A stretch of DNA of 64,000 nucleotides, taken from positions 26,545-90,544 of the forward strand of contig NZ_LXSL01000020.1 of assembly GCF_001648355.1 (NCBI RefSeq). Reading direction: 5' to 3'. The DNA comes from Eikenella longinqua (GTDB taxonomy: Bacteria > Pseudomonadota > Gammaproteobacteria > Burkholderiales > Neisseriaceae). The notes beneath the pieces were generated by a model. That model worked only from the letters and a program-made list of their open reading frames with translations. It ran no database searches and had not been told where the DNA came from. The position numbers and the translations under genes were made by a program. Shown here piece after piece: positions 19,914 to 28,083 of the stretch. Positions within the stretch are counted from its first letter, which is position 1, and each line of letters begins with the position of its first letter.

Positions 19914-20892
19914 AGTGGTCGAATCCTAAATGGGAAAGGTGCAGCTCGCTGCCGTTGGCGCGCAGGATTTTCAGGTAGCCCGAACCGTTGATGCGGCCGA
20001 TGCGGGCTATGGGGGTGCGGCTGCTTGCGGCGGCGGCGAGCACGGCGGGGCGCTCTTGCGGCGGGGTGGTGAACACGAGCTCGTAGTCGTCGCCGCCGGC
20101 GAGGGTGAGCTCGTGTAGGCTTTGATCGGGCAGGCATTGGCGCAGGCCGGGGGCGGTGGGCACGTGGTCGGCAAAGAGCTCGGCGCCCGTGCCGGAGGCG
20201 CGCAGGATGTGGCCGAGGTCTTGGGCGAGGCCGTCGGAAATGTCTTGTGCGGCGGTGGCGAGGGGCAGCAGGGCTTGGCCGAGGGCGACGCGCGGGGTGG
20301 GGCGCAGGCGGGCGGCTTCGCATTCGGCAAACAGGTTTTCAGGTAGCCTGATTTTTTGCCAGATGTGGTGCAGGGCGGCGGCGGCAAGGCCGATTTGGCC
20401 GGACACCCAGATGTCGTCGCCGTTTTGTGCGCCGCTGCGGCGCAGGGCTTGGCCGGCGGGCAGCTCGCCGGTGATGGCCACGTTGAAGGCAAGATCGCCT
20501 TTGGTGGTGTCGCCGCCGATGAGGGTGATGCCGTATTGGCGCAGCATGGCGAAAAGGCTACCTGAAAATGCTTGCAGCCAGGCGGGATCGAGCGCGGGCA
20601 GGGCGGCGCTGAGCATCACCCAGCGCGGGCGGGCGCCCATGGCGGCCATGTCGGAAATGTTTACGGCGAGGATTTTATGCGCGAGGTCGGCGGGGGGAAC
20701 TTCGGGGAAGAAGTGGCGGCCGGCGAGCAGCATGTCGCTGCTGAAGCATAAATCATAGCCGGGGCGGGGGCGGACGATGGCGGCGTCGTCGCCGATGCCG
20801 AGCAGGAGATCGGGGTCGGCGGGCTGCTTGGCGGCGAGGTAGCGGCGGATGAAGTCGAATTCGCCGAGGGGTTTTGCGGTGGATTGGGGCAT
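19906..20892 (-). CDS. thiL: Thiamine-monophosphate kinase
   Basis: The 328-residue AIR-synthase-like kinase phosphorylates thiamine monophosphate to the active diphosphate. Signatures are GEFDFIRRYL, LLLGIGDDAAIV, CFSSDMLLAGRHF, AVNISDMAAMGA and TLIGGDTTKG. The C-terminal catalytic region contains ISDGLAQDLGHI and LAGGDDYELVFT. Three in-frame DUS copies give FSGSLFAM, IRLPENLF and SGYLKILR. It is the first gene of the thiL-pgpA-menA block. Confidence 0.97.
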   Translation of the reverse strand: MPQSTAKPLGEFDFIRRYLAAKQPADPDLLLGIGDDAAIVRPRPGYDLCFSSDMLLAGRHFFPEVPPADLAHKILAVNISDMAAMGARPRWVMLSAALPALDPAWLQAFSGSLFAMLRQYGITLIGGDTTKGDLAFNVAITGELPAGQALRRSGAQNGDDIWVSGQIGLAAAALHHIWQKIRLPENLFAECEAARLRPTPRVALGQALLPLATAAQDISDGLAQDLGHILRASGTGAELFADHVPTAPGLRQCLPDQSLHELTLAGGDDYELVFTTPPQERPAVLAAAASSRTPIARIGRINGSGYLKILRANGSELHLSHLGFDHFG

Positions 20893-20918
20893 GGCGGGGT
20901 GGTTTGGGGGTGGGCGGG

Positions 20919-20945
20919 AGGCTACCTGAAAATTTCAGGTAGCCT
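20919..20945. repeat. Tight inverted DUS pair upstream of thiL
   Basis: AGGCTACCTGAAAATTTCAGGTAGCCT is a near-perfect palindrome in the leader or promoter region of thiL, 27 bases before its start codon. On the minus strand it would form a hairpin in the 5' leader if transcription starts upstream of it. Confidence 0.75.
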
Positions 20946-20992
20946 TTGGGTTACGTTTTTGCTTGGCGGAATCCGGTGTTTTGCTGTGCGGG

Positions 20993-21058
20993 AGCTCGGC
21001 TTGGGCTGCGCCAAGACGTTGTTTTAACTTCGTTGAAGCTCACGCTTTCAGGTAGCCT
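20993..21058. repeat. Modular DUS-bounded hairpin repeat (copy 4)
   Basis: It contains CTTGGGCTGCGCCAAG followed by ACG, then the hairpin CTTC-GTT-GAAG with CTCACGC and a reverse DUS. It lies between thiL and the downstream end of the lipoprotein gene. Confidence 0.75.
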
Positions 21059-21090
21059 GTTTGCTGGGTGGGGAAGTGTTTTCAGATTAT

Positions 21091-21642
21091 TTAACATGGT
21101 GATCTATCATCCACCCATATTCCTTGGTATCTGTAAGGCATCAATCCAGTTCCTTTCGGCTCAAACGGTTTATCCCTTAAATACAAGCGTTCCGGCATCT
21201 GCCGTTTGATATGCCATTCCAAATTGGCGGGGCGTCTGTCGAGGCTGAGGTCGAACGGCACCATCTGCCATTGGCCGTTGATGGCTTTGTATTGGGTGTA
21301 GGGGAAGCCGGGGCTCGGCCAATCGAAGCAGTATACGGATGTGACCACCACATACCATACGCCTTGCGCATCCCTGTCCAGCAGCACGGGGCGCCATCTG
21401 CTGTTCCACACGGGCGGCTTATCCAGCCCTTTGGCATCGAGCACAACCACTTCGTCTTTGCTCGGTTTGAAGTCGGCGCCTTCGGGGTTGTGGTTGATGT
21501 CGCCTTCCAAGGTGCGCCGCACCAGCACTACCGTGCCGTCGCCCAGCTGCACTTCTTCTTCCCAGCTGGCGCCGAGTTTGCCTTCGCCGCAGGCAGTGAG
21601 CAGAGCCAGCAGGCAGAACAGGCGGAGGAGTTTGGCGGGCAT
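21091..21642 (-). CDS. Lipoprotein of unknown function
   Basis: The 183-residue product has a short signal peptide with lipobox LLTAC, giving Cys18 as the lipidated residue. The mature part is rich in Trp, Tyr and charged residues (for example PVWNSRWRPVLLDRDAQGVWYVV). No domain is recognised. It stands alone between two modular repeats, and its codon use resembles its neighbours. Confidence 0.8.
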   Translation of the reverse strand: MPAKLLRLFCLLALLTACGEGKLGASWEEEVQLGDGTVVLVRRTLEGDINHNPEGADFKPSKDEVVVLDAKGLDKPPVWNSRWRPVLLDRDAQGVWYVVVTSVYCFDWPSPGFPYTQYKAINGQWQMVPFDLSLDRRPANLEWHIKRQMPERLYLRDKPFEPKGTGLMPYRYQGIWVDDRSPC

Positions 21643-21672
21643 GGCGGCGTTCCTTTTGGTTTCGTGGGGTTG

Positions 21673-21749
21673 TTAGCTTCGCAGAAATTCGGTTTGGGTT
21701 GCGCTAAGACGTCGGCTCACTTCGTTGAAGTTTATTTTTCAGGTAGCCT
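21673..21749. repeat. Modular DUS-bounded hairpin repeat (copy 5)
   Basis: TTAGCTTCGCAGAAATTC, then a degenerate middle module TTGGGT-TGC-GCTAAG with ACGTCGG, then CTTC-GTT-GAAG and a reverse DUS. It ends one base before the rluD stop codon. Confidence 0.75.
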
Positions 21750-22868
21750 CTAATCGCGCACGTAGATGGTTTCCACGTCGTAATCGTCGTCGTTCCAATC
21801 GTCTTCGTCTTCCGGCTCGGCGGGGGGCTGGTTGTGGCTGAGGGGGGAATCCATGCCGCATTCCCAGCGCAATACGGAGAGCAGGTGGTGGATGTCTTCG
21901 GGCAGGGGGGCTTCAAACTGCACGATTTGGCCGCTTTCGGGGTGGGTGAAGCTGAGGCGGTAGGCGTGCAGGGCTTGGCGGGCAAGCTGGCGCACGGCTT
22001 CTTTCACGGCTTCGGAGGCGGGGTGGCGCGGGTTGCCGTATACGGGGTCGGCGGCGAGGGGGTGGTTGGCTTCGCGCAGGTGCACGCGGATTTGGTGGGT
22101 GCGGCCGGTTTCGAGGGCGCATTCGATGTAGCTGTGGCTTTGGTAGCGTTCGAGCACTTTCACGTGGGTGACGGCTCTTTTGCCGCCGAATTCGACTACG
22201 GCCATTTTGAGGCGGTTGTGCGGGTCGCGGCCGATGAGGGTGTCGATTTTGCCGTCGAAGGGCACGATGCCGTCGGCCACGGCGCGGTAGATGCGTTTCA
22301 CGCTGCGCGCTTGCAGCTGCTGCACGAGGCTGTTTTGCGCGGCGGGGGTTTTGGCCACCACCATCAGGCCGCTGGTGTCTTTGTCGAGGCGGTGCACGAT
22401 GCCGGCGCGGGGCAGGGCGGAGAGCGCGGGGCAGTGGGCGAGCAGGCCGTTGAGCAGGGTGCCGCTCCAGTTGCCGGCGGCGGGGTGGACCACGAGGCCG
22501 GCGGGTTTGTTTAATACGATCACGCTGTCGTCTTCAAACACGATGTCCAGCGGCATGGGCTCGGGCTGGAAGGCTTGGGTTTCGTAGCTGGGCTGTATGT
22601 GCACTTCGAGCTTTTCGCCGCCGATGAGCCGCTCTTTGGGCAGGGCGCGCTCGCCGCCCAGCAATACGGCGCCGTCTTTAATCCAGGCGCTGAGGCGGCT
22701 GCGGGAATAGTCGGGCAGCAGTTTGGCCAGGGCGGCATCGAGCCGCTGGCCGGCCAAATCGGTGGGCACGGTTAAATTTATACAATTTTCCGCTTCTGCC
22801 TCTGCCGAAAAGTCGAAATCATCGTTATAATCGGCGTCGTTATTGCTATAGGAAGAAATGTTCTGCAT
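21750..22868 (-). CDS. rluD: 23S rRNA pseudouridine synthase RluD
   Basis: The 372-residue product has an acidic, Asn-rich leader, an S4 domain (QRLDAALAKLLPDYSRSRLSAWI) and the RluA-family catalytic motif AGIVHRLDKDTSGLMVVAKT with the catalytic Asp. The C-terminal extension is acidic and Asp-rich (EPEDEDDWNDDDYDVE). The start at 22868 is chosen because further upstream the frame lies in bamD. Its start codon overlaps the bamD start on the other strand by two bases. The divergent rluD-bamD arrangement is also typical of Neisseria. Confidence 0.93.
   Translation of the reverse strand: MQNISSYSNNDADYNDDFDFSAEAEAENCINLTVPTDLAGQRLDAALAKLLPDYSRSRLSAWIKDGAVLLGGERALPKERLIGGEKLEVHIQPSYETQAFQPEPMPLDIVFEDDSVIVLNKPAGLVVHPAAGNWSGTLLNGLLAHCPALSALPRAGIVHRLDKDTSGLMVVAKTPAAQNSLVQQLQARSVKRIYRAVADGIVPFDGKIDTLIGRDPHNRLKMAVVEFGGKRAVTHVKVLERYQSHSYIECALETGRTHQIRVHLREANHPLAADPVYGNPRHPASEAVKEAVRQLARQALHAYRLSFTHPESGQIVQFEAPLPEDIHHLLSVLRWECGMDSPLSHNQPPAEPEDEDDWNDDDYDVETIYVRD
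22826..22831 (+). promoter_or_regulatory. Probable -10 box of bamD inside rluD
   Basis: TATAAT lies 36 bases before the bamD ATG and within the first codons of rluD on the opposite strand. Because the two start codons overlap, the bamD promoter must lie in rluD coding sequence. Confidence 0.5.
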
Positions 22869-23676
22869 GAAAAAGATTCTTTTGGTTACCGGGTTGGCGC
22901 TGATGCTGTCGGCCTGCTCCAGCACTTCCACCACCGCTGTGAGCAAAGATGCGCAGGTTACGCAGGATTGGTCGGTGGAAAAGCTGTATGCCGAGGCGCA
23001 CGACGAAATGGAGAGCCGCAATTATAGCCGCTCGGTGCGCTTATATGAAATTCTGCGGGCGCGCTTCCCCAACACGCGCCAGGCGGTGCAGTCGCATTTG
23101 GATACCGCCTATGTGTATTACAAAGACGAGCAGCAGCCCCAGGCGCGGGCGCACATCGAGCAGTTCCTCAAGCTCTACCCCAATCACCCGAACACGGATT
23201 ACGCGCTGTATCTGAAGGGCTTGATTGTGCTGAACCAAGATAAGTCCATCTTCAACAAGCTGGCCTCGCAGGATTGGTCCGATCGCGACCCGAAAGCCAA
23301 CCGCGAAGCCTACCAAATCTTCAACGAGCTGGTTACCCGCTTCCCCGAAAGCAAATATGCCGCCGACGCCCGCGAGAAAATGGAACGCCTGGTGGACGCG
23401 CTGGGCGGCAACGAAATCGCCATCGCCCGCTACTATATGCAGCGCGGTGCCTATCTGGCCGCTGCCAACCGTGCCCAAGGCATCATCAGCCGCTATCAAA
23501 ACACGCGCTACGTGGAAGAATCGCTCGCCATCATGATGACCGCCTACAAACGCCTCGGCCAGCAGCAGCTCAGCGACGACACCCGCCGCGTGCTGGCGCA
23601 AAACTTCCCGCAAAGCCCCTATTTGCAGAAAGACTGGCAGCCCGACGACATCCCGTGGTGGCGCTACTGGAAATAG
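22867..23676 (+). CDS. bamD: Outer membrane assembly lipoprotein BamD (ComL)
   Basis: The 269-residue lipoprotein is part of the BAM complex that inserts outer membrane proteins; in Neisseria it is also called ComL and is linked to transformation. The signal peptide MKKILLVTGLALMLSAC carries the lipobox LSAC. TPR-like helices follow (YAEAHDEMESRNYSRSVRLY, HLDTAYVYYKDEQQPQA). AGGAAG about 11 bases upstream supports the ATG at 22867 over one three codons earlier, which would be only two bases away. The DUS-based terminator follows. Confidence 0.95.
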   Translation: MKKILLVTGLALMLSACSSTSTTAVSKDAQVTQDWSVEKLYAEAHDEMESRNYSRSVRLYEILRARFPNTRQAVQSHLDTAYVYYKDEQQPQARAHIEQFLKLYPNHPNTDYALYLKGLIVLNQDKSIFNKLASQDWSDRDPKANREAYQIFNELVTRFPESKYAADAREKMERLVDALGGNEIAIARYYMQRGAYLAAANRAQGIISRYQNTRYVEESLAIMMTAYKRLGQQQLSDDTRRVLAQNFPQSPYLQKDWQPDDIPWWRYWK

Positions 23677-23689
23677 TCTGCCCCTTTTG

Positions 23690-23769
23690 AGGCTACCTGA
23701 AAAAGTTTGTGCCGCCGAAACCGCATTGCCCGTTTTGGTTGCGCCGAAGCAAATGTTTTCAGGTAGCCT
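23690..23769. repeat. Inverted DUS pair between bamD and the next gene
   Basis: A forward DUS 13 bases after the bamD stop and a reverse DUS about 55 bases later, followed by TTTT. Likely a terminator, though the loop is long. Confidence 0.65.
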
Positions 23770-23806
23770 TTTCAACAGAAACGCTTTGCCTCAAAAAGGA
23801 TATGCC

Positions 23807-24238
23807 ATGAACAAACTCTCCCCCCTGTTTGCCGCCTGCCTGCTCGGCCTCTGCGCCGCAGCCAGTGCCGCCACCTACGAATGCACCGACCGCCAAGGCC
23901 GCCGCAGCTACACCTCCAGCCCCGTGCCCGGCGCCAACTGCCGCGCCGCCAACCTCGGCCGCGTCACCACCTATCCGGCACCCGCCCACAGCGCGCCCGC
24001 CGCCACCGATTACAGTAGCCCTGCCGCCGCCGCGCCCGCCCTGGTCGAATCTGCCGCCAACGAGAGCCAGCGCGCCGCCGCAGCCGAACGCCTGCGCCAA
24101 GCCCAGCAAAACCTGGAAGAGGGCCGCAAAGTGCGCTACGGCAACGAGCGCAACTACGCCCGCTATCTCGAGCGCGTGGGTAAGCTGGAAGAAGAAGTGA
24201 ACCGCGCCCAGCAGGAAGTGAACAGCCTGAACAAATAA
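23807..24238 (+). CDS. Secreted DUF4124-like protein with C-terminal coiled coil
   Basis: The 143-residue product has a signal peptide (MNKLSPLFAACLLGLCAAASA). A short motif follows, YECTDRQGRRSYTSSPVPGAN with Cys residues, of the DUF4124 type (a beta-strand-rich segment often found in periplasmic proteins). An Ala/Pro-rich linker then leads to a charged coiled coil (RAAAAERLRQAQQNLEEGRK). AAAAAGGA upstream is the ribosome-binding site. It has the same architecture as the product of 30120-30635, so the two are paralogues. Confidence 0.8.
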   Translation: MNKLSPLFAACLLGLCAAASAATYECTDRQGRRSYTSSPVPGANCRAANLGRVTTYPAPAHSAPAATDYSSPAAAAPALVESAANESQRAAAAERLRQAQQNLEEGRKVRYGNERNYARYLERVGKLEEEVNRAQQEVNSLNK

Positions 24239-24262
24239 GCGCCTGCCGCTTCGCCGGTTTGG

Positions 24263-24301
24263 TTTTCAGGTAGCCTGAAGCGTTTGAAGGCTACCTGAAA
24301 A
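24263..24301. repeat. Inverted DUS pair
   Basis: TTTTCAGGTAGCCT and AGGCTACCTGAAAA with a 12-base loop: a hairpin 26 bases after the preceding gene, serving as a probable terminator. Confidence 0.75.
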
Positions 24302-24340
24302 ACCAGCGAAGCCGGTTTCCGGCCGGAATCCCGCCCTATT

Positions 24341-24419
24341 TTAGTTTTGCAGAAATTCAGCCTTGGCTATGCCAAGACATCGATTTAGCTTCGCTGAAGC
24401 TGACACTTTCAGGTAGCCT
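24341..24419. repeat. Modular DUS-bounded hairpin repeat (copy 6)
   Basis: TTAGTTTTGCAGAAATTCAG, then the hairpin CTTGGC-TAT-GCCAAG with ACATCG, then AGCTTC-GCT-GAAGCT and a reverse DUS. The altered arms of the last two hairpins remain complementary. It ends one base before the start codon of the DnaJ-domain gene. Confidence 0.8.
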
Positions 24420-24420
24420 C

Positions 24421-25218
24421 ATGCCCGCCATCCCCACGCACTACCGCAACCTGCGCGTGCCCGAAACCGCCACGGATCAGGAGATACGCGAGGCCTACCG
24501 CCGCCTGTCGAAACGCTACCACCCCGATTTCAACCCCGACAACGCCGAAGCCCTGCGCATCATGCAGCTGGTCAACAAGGCCTACGCCGTGCTCTCCGAC
24601 CCCGAGCAGCGCAAACGGCACGACGCCTGGATTGCCGCCCAACGCCAGGCCAAAGCCGCCAGCCCGCTGCTGCAACGCGCCATCGCCTGGCGCAAACGGC
24701 AAAGCAACAAGCAATTCTGGCTGGTGCTCGGCATCGGCCTGCTGCTGGGCTTGCTGGTGTTGCAGGCATGGCGGTGGCTCGCCGGAGCGGGCGGCAACGC
24801 GCAGAAAAGCCCGCCCTCGGCCGTGGCGCAGCTGGCCGAGAGCGGCAAGGGCCAAGCCTACCAACGCCCCGCCCAAGCCCCCAATGGCAGCGCCTGGCCG
24901 TATTTTTCCGATTACATCGCCGGCTATCCCGTGGCCGCGCAAAACGGGCAATCCATCGCCAGCATCGCCAACCACGGCGCCGACCGCATGGTGGAGCTGC
25001 AAATGCAGCAAGACGGCACCTGGCAAAATATCCGCACCTTCTATATGCCCACACAGGGCTTCTTCACGCTATACGAGCTCGGCGCCGGCCAATACCGCCT
25101 GTTTTACATCGACTTAGACAGCGGCAAAAACACCCAAACCGCAGTTTGGCCGATTGAAAAACAAGGCGATTCGCCCGTGTACCCCGATGCCGGCATCGTG
25201 CTCCCGCCCACACCCTGA
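24421..25218 (+). CDS. Membrane-anchored DnaJ-domain protein
   Basis: The 265-residue protein has an N-terminal J domain with HPD at residues 34-36 and the helix III motif MQLVNKAYAVLSDPEQR. A single transmembrane helix follows at about 99-117, then a C-terminal domain of about 140 residues that I do not recognise. It should stimulate a DnaK partner at the membrane. The topology places the J domain in the cytoplasm. There is no ordinary ribosome-binding site: the start is preceded by a reverse DUS whose AGGTAG lies about five bases from the ATG. Nine bases separate its stop from fpr. Confidence 0.85.
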   Translation: MPAIPTHYRNLRVPETATDQEIREAYRRLSKRYHPDFNPDNAEALRIMQLVNKAYAVLSDPEQRKRHDAWIAAQRQAKAASPLLQRAIAWRKRQSNKQFWLVLGIGLLLGLLVLQAWRWLAGAGGNAQKSPPSAVAQLAESGKGQAYQRPAQAPNGSAWPYFSDYIAGYPVAAQNGQSIASIANHGADRMVELQMQQDGTWQNIRTFYMPTQGFFTLYELGAGQYRLFYIDLDSGKNTQTAVWPIEKQGDSPVYPDAGIVLPPTP

Positions 25219-25226
25219 GGAACCAT

Positions 25227-26003
25227 ATGAGCGCATCCCCCGCCCCCAAATACACCGAAGAAACCGTATTGTGGGTGAAACGGCACACGCCGAAACTGAT
25301 GAGTTTCGCCATCAGCCGACCCACCGAATACCGCTTTGCCGCCGGGCAGTTTTCCCGCCTCGGCTTCCCGCAGGATTCCGGCTTCATCTGGCGCGCCTAT
25401 TCCGTGGTGTCCGCCGAATACGACGACACGCTGGAATACTTCGTGGTGCTGATTGAAGACGGCCCCATGTCGGCCAAATTCGCCGCCCTGCAAGAGGGCG
25501 ACCGCATCCTGCTCGACAAAACCGCCACCGGCTTCCTGCTGCCCGAGCGTTTCCCCGACGGGCAGGACCTGATTATGCTGTGCACCGGCTCCGGCATCGC
25601 CCCCTTCCTTTCCATCTTGCAGCAGCCGCAGATTTGGCAGCGCTTCGAGCACTTGGCGCTGGCGCATTCCGTGTCCTATGCCGAAGAAGCCGTGTTCAAC
25701 GAACGCATCCGTGCTTTGGCCGAACACCCGCTGGTGGGCGAGGATTTCCACAAGCTGCGCTTCGTGCCCGTGCTCACCCGCGAGCCGCAGGCCGGCGCGC
25801 TGCACAGCCGCCTGCCGCAGCTTTTGCAAGACGGCAGCCTCAGCCGCGCCTTCGGTTTGCCGTTTACCGCCGAGCGCAGCCGCTTCATGCTCTGCGGCAA
25901 CCCGGCCATGGTGAAAGACACCTTCCAAGCCCTGCTCCAGCTCGGCTTTGCCATGCACCGCAACCGCATCCCCGGGCAGATTATGATGGAGAATGCGTTT
26001 TAA
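25227..26003 (+). CDS. fpr: Ferredoxin/flavodoxin-NADP+ reductase
   Basis: The 258-residue FAD enzyme transfers electrons between NADPH and ferredoxin or flavodoxin. The FAD site is IWRAYSVVS (RxYS motif) and the NADP site is LIMLCTGSGIAPFLSIL, with FMLCGNPAMV near the end and a short C-terminus after MENAF. GAGGAACC just upstream is a good ribosome-binding site. It is probably cotranscribed with the membrane DnaJ gene before it. Confidence 0.95.
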   Translation: MSASPAPKYTEETVLWVKRHTPKLMSFAISRPTEYRFAAGQFSRLGFPQDSGFIWRAYSVVSAEYDDTLEYFVVLIEDGPMSAKFAALQEGDRILLDKTATGFLLPERFPDGQDLIMLCTGSGIAPFLSILQQPQIWQRFEHLALAHSVSYAEEAVFNERIRALAEHPLVGEDFHKLRFVPVLTREPQAGALHSRLPQLLQDGSLSRAFGLPFTAERSRFMLCGNPAMVKDTFQALLQLGFAMHRNRIPGQIMMENAF

Positions 26004-26035
26004 TCTTGGATAACGATTGGTTGTGAGAAATAAGC

Positions 26036-26074
26036 AGGCTACCTGAAAACGGTTTTTCGTTTTTCAGGTAGCCT
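26036..26074. terminator. Inverted DUS pair after fpr
   Basis: AGGCTACCTGAAAACGG and GTTTTTCAGGTAGCCT form a strong hairpin between the convergent fpr and AT-rich gene; probably bidirectional. Confidence 0.8.
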
Positions 26075-26117
26075 GAGTTTTTTACCAACCCAAATGTCCA
26101 TCAATCCGAATATTGGA

Positions 26118-26798
26118 TTACTTCAAGTCGTAATTTGGATTAATTCCAATGGATGTTATTACTTCATTAAACTCATTGATATGTTTGCTTTTATCTGTAA
26201 TGACAAATTTATATTCTCCTCTAGGTAGGGTAAAGCACTCAAATTCAACAAGATAAGACTTATTTTTGTCATTTGTTATGGTGCCGCTCCATACGTTAGA
26301 TACTTCATTAGTGTTGGTATATTCTTTATTTATTATTTCAATATTGTTTGAGTTGTATGCTACAACCTGAAATCTATAAACTTGTGTTTTTATATTATTA
26401 TCTAGTCCTGAAAAGTTTCTTTGTATATTGTCGGCGGACTCATTGAAAATATAATTTCCTTTATCGTAGTCTTCACCAAATACCTTCTTCATTCCATCAA
26501 TAAACTCTATATTCATATCAACACAGTATTGGTGTTTTAAATAAAAAGTTTTATTCAAAGTTACTTGCTTGTTTTGCCCTAAAGGAAAACTTATGTAGGA
26601 GGATGGTTGAATTCTTCCTAGAATTAATGCTCTACCGTAACCCCAACTTATTATTATATATGGAATTATTATTAAGATAGCTATGCTCCACAACCATGGG
26701 GAAAAGCGTTTTAGACGGCTTATTAGATGAGGAGAATGTTGAGAACCAGCCCCGATTGTTGGATCAGGCTTAGGTGTTGAAGGTTGCTGTTTATCCAT
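26118..26798 (-). CDS. AT-rich gene for a single-pass membrane protein of unknown function
   Basis: The 226-residue product has a proline-rich cytoplasmic start (MDKQQPSTPKPDPT), one transmembrane helix (about residues 33-52) and an Asn/Lys/Ile-rich outer part with two cysteines. The base composition is strikingly AT-rich compared with all neighbours, and the coding part contains no DUS, so recent acquisition is likely. The nearest DUS copies lie outside it at about 26036-26074 and 26911. I recognise no family. A DUF5625-like fold is possible but unproven. Confidence 0.75.
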   Translation of the reverse strand: MDKQQPSTPKPDPTIGAGSQHSPHLISRLKRFSPWLWSIAILIIIPYIIISWGYGRALILGRIQPSSYISFPLGQNKQVTLNKTFYLKHQYCVDMNIEFIDGMKKVFGEDYDKGNYIFNESADNIQRNFSGLDNNIKTQVYRFQVVAYNSNNIEIINKEYTNTNEVSNVWSGTITNDKNKSYLVEFECFTLPRGEYKFVITDKSKHINEFNEVITSIGINPNYDLK

Positions 26799-26910
26799 CT
26801 CAAATTCCTTTTATCAGGATGATTGAAGTAAGGTGGGATAAGCTCAATCAGGTATTGCGCAGGCTACAGATAGCTTGCAACGATGATGTGTTATTTAAGG
26901 AGTACAAGTA

Positions 26911-26972
26911 AGGCTACCTGAAAACATCAGCTTCAGCGCAGTTAAAACGGGTTTTCGTTTTTCAGGTAGCCT
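26911..26972. repeat. Modular DUS-bounded hairpin repeat (copy 7, short)
   Basis: A forward DUS, AGCTTCAGCGCAGTTAAAAC, and a reverse DUS. It sits between the AT-rich gene and the 3' end of hldA and likely terminates hldA. Confidence 0.7.
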
Positions 26973-26995
26973 TTTGCTGTGTGAGCGGGTGGGGT

Positions 26996-27967
26996 TTATT
27001 GGGCGGCCAGATCTTGCTGCAGGGCGGTTTGCAGCTCTTGTTGGCTGCACACGGCGGTGCCGAGCTTGGCCACGACCACGCCGGCGGCGGCGTTGGCGAT
27101 GTGCATGGCTTGGCGCAGGTTGAGCTTGGCGGCCAAGGCGAGGCCCATGGTGGCGATCACGGTGTCGCCGGCGCCGGATACGTCGAACACTTCCTGTGCG
27201 CGGGTGGGCTGGTGGCTGATGTGGTCGGGCTCGTAGAGGCTCATGCCTTCTTCGCTGCGGGTGAGCAGCAGGGCGCTCAGTTGCAGGTGGCGGCGCAGGG
27301 CTTCGGCTTTTTCGGTAAGCTCGGCTTCGTTGCGCCAGGCGCCGACCACTTGGCGCAGTTCGCTGCGGTTGGGGGTGATGAGGTGGGCGCCGGCGTATTT
27401 TTCGTAGTCGTCGCCTTTGGGATCGACGAGCACGGGTTTGTGGTGGGCGCGGGCAAAGTCGATCATGTCGGCCACTTGGTGCAGGCAGCCTTTGCCGTAG
27501 TCGGAGAGGATGACGGCGTCGTAGCTGGGCAGCAGGCTGCGGTATTGCTGGTTGAGCTGCCGGAGCACGTGTTGGCCGGGGGTTTCTTCGAAATCGATGC
27601 GCAGGAGCTGCTGGTTGCGGGAGAGGACGCGCAGCTTGACGGTGGTGGCGATATCGGGATCGCGCTGGAGGAAGGTTTGCACGCCGTTGCTTTGGATGAT
27701 GTTTTCCAGCTCGCGGGCGGCTTCGTCTTGCCCGACGATGGAAAGCAGGCCGACTTGGCCGCCGAGCGAGGCGATGTTGCGGGCCACGTTGCCGGCGCCG
27801 CCGGCGCGCTGGTCCATGCGCTCGATTTTGGCCACGGGCACGGGCGCTTCGGGGGAAATGCGCTCTACGCCGCCAAACCAGTAGCGGTCGAGCATGGTGT
27901 CGCCCACCACGAGGACACGGGCGGAAGCAAAGAGCCGGGGGAGGTGGTCGGGCAGGGGGGCGGTCAT
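26996..27967 (-). CDS. hldA: D-glycero-beta-D-manno-heptose-7-phosphate kinase
   Basis: The 323-residue PfkB-family kinase makes the heptose bisphosphate used for LPS core. Features are RVLVVGDTMLDRYWFG at the N-terminus, GGAGNVARNIASLG, LSDYGKGCL, and the anion hole/catalytic VFDVSGAGDTVIA near residue 270. It has only the kinase domain and lacks the adenylyltransferase half of E. coli HldE, as in Neisseria, where the two are separate genes. No other heptose genes are adjacent. Confidence 0.94.
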   Translation of the reverse strand: MTAPLPDHLPRLFASARVLVVGDTMLDRYWFGGVERISPEAPVPVAKIERMDQRAGGAGNVARNIASLGGQVGLLSIVGQDEAARELENIIQSNGVQTFLQRDPDIATTVKLRVLSRNQQLLRIDFEETPGQHVLRQLNQQYRSLLPSYDAVILSDYGKGCLHQVADMIDFARAHHKPVLVDPKGDDYEKYAGAHLITPNRSELRQVVGAWRNEAELTEKAEALRRHLQLSALLLTRSEEGMSLYEPDHISHQPTRAQEVFDVSGAGDTVIATMGLALAAKLNLRQAMHIANAAAGVVVAKLGTAVCSQQELQTALQQDLAAQ

Positions 27968-28004
27968 GGTGGAATCCTTTGCGGCGGGGCGGTGTGGGAG
28001 GGGG

Positions 28005-28043
28005 TTTCAGGTAGCCTGAATGCGGCTTGGGGCTACCTGAAAA
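28005..28043. repeat. Inverted DUS pair upstream of hldA
   Basis: TTTCAGGTAGCCT and GGGCTACCTGAAAAT with a short spacer, between the TPR gene end and the hldA start. Likely a terminator for the TPR gene. Confidence 0.7.
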
Positions 28044-28083
28044 TTATGTGCCGGGCATGCATACCCAGCCTACCGGCCAAACA

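Noticed and set aside
21673..21749. Modular repeats as Correia elements of Neisseria
   Set aside because: The ends do not carry the TATAG...CTATA termini I know for Correia elements; all units are bounded by DUS instead.
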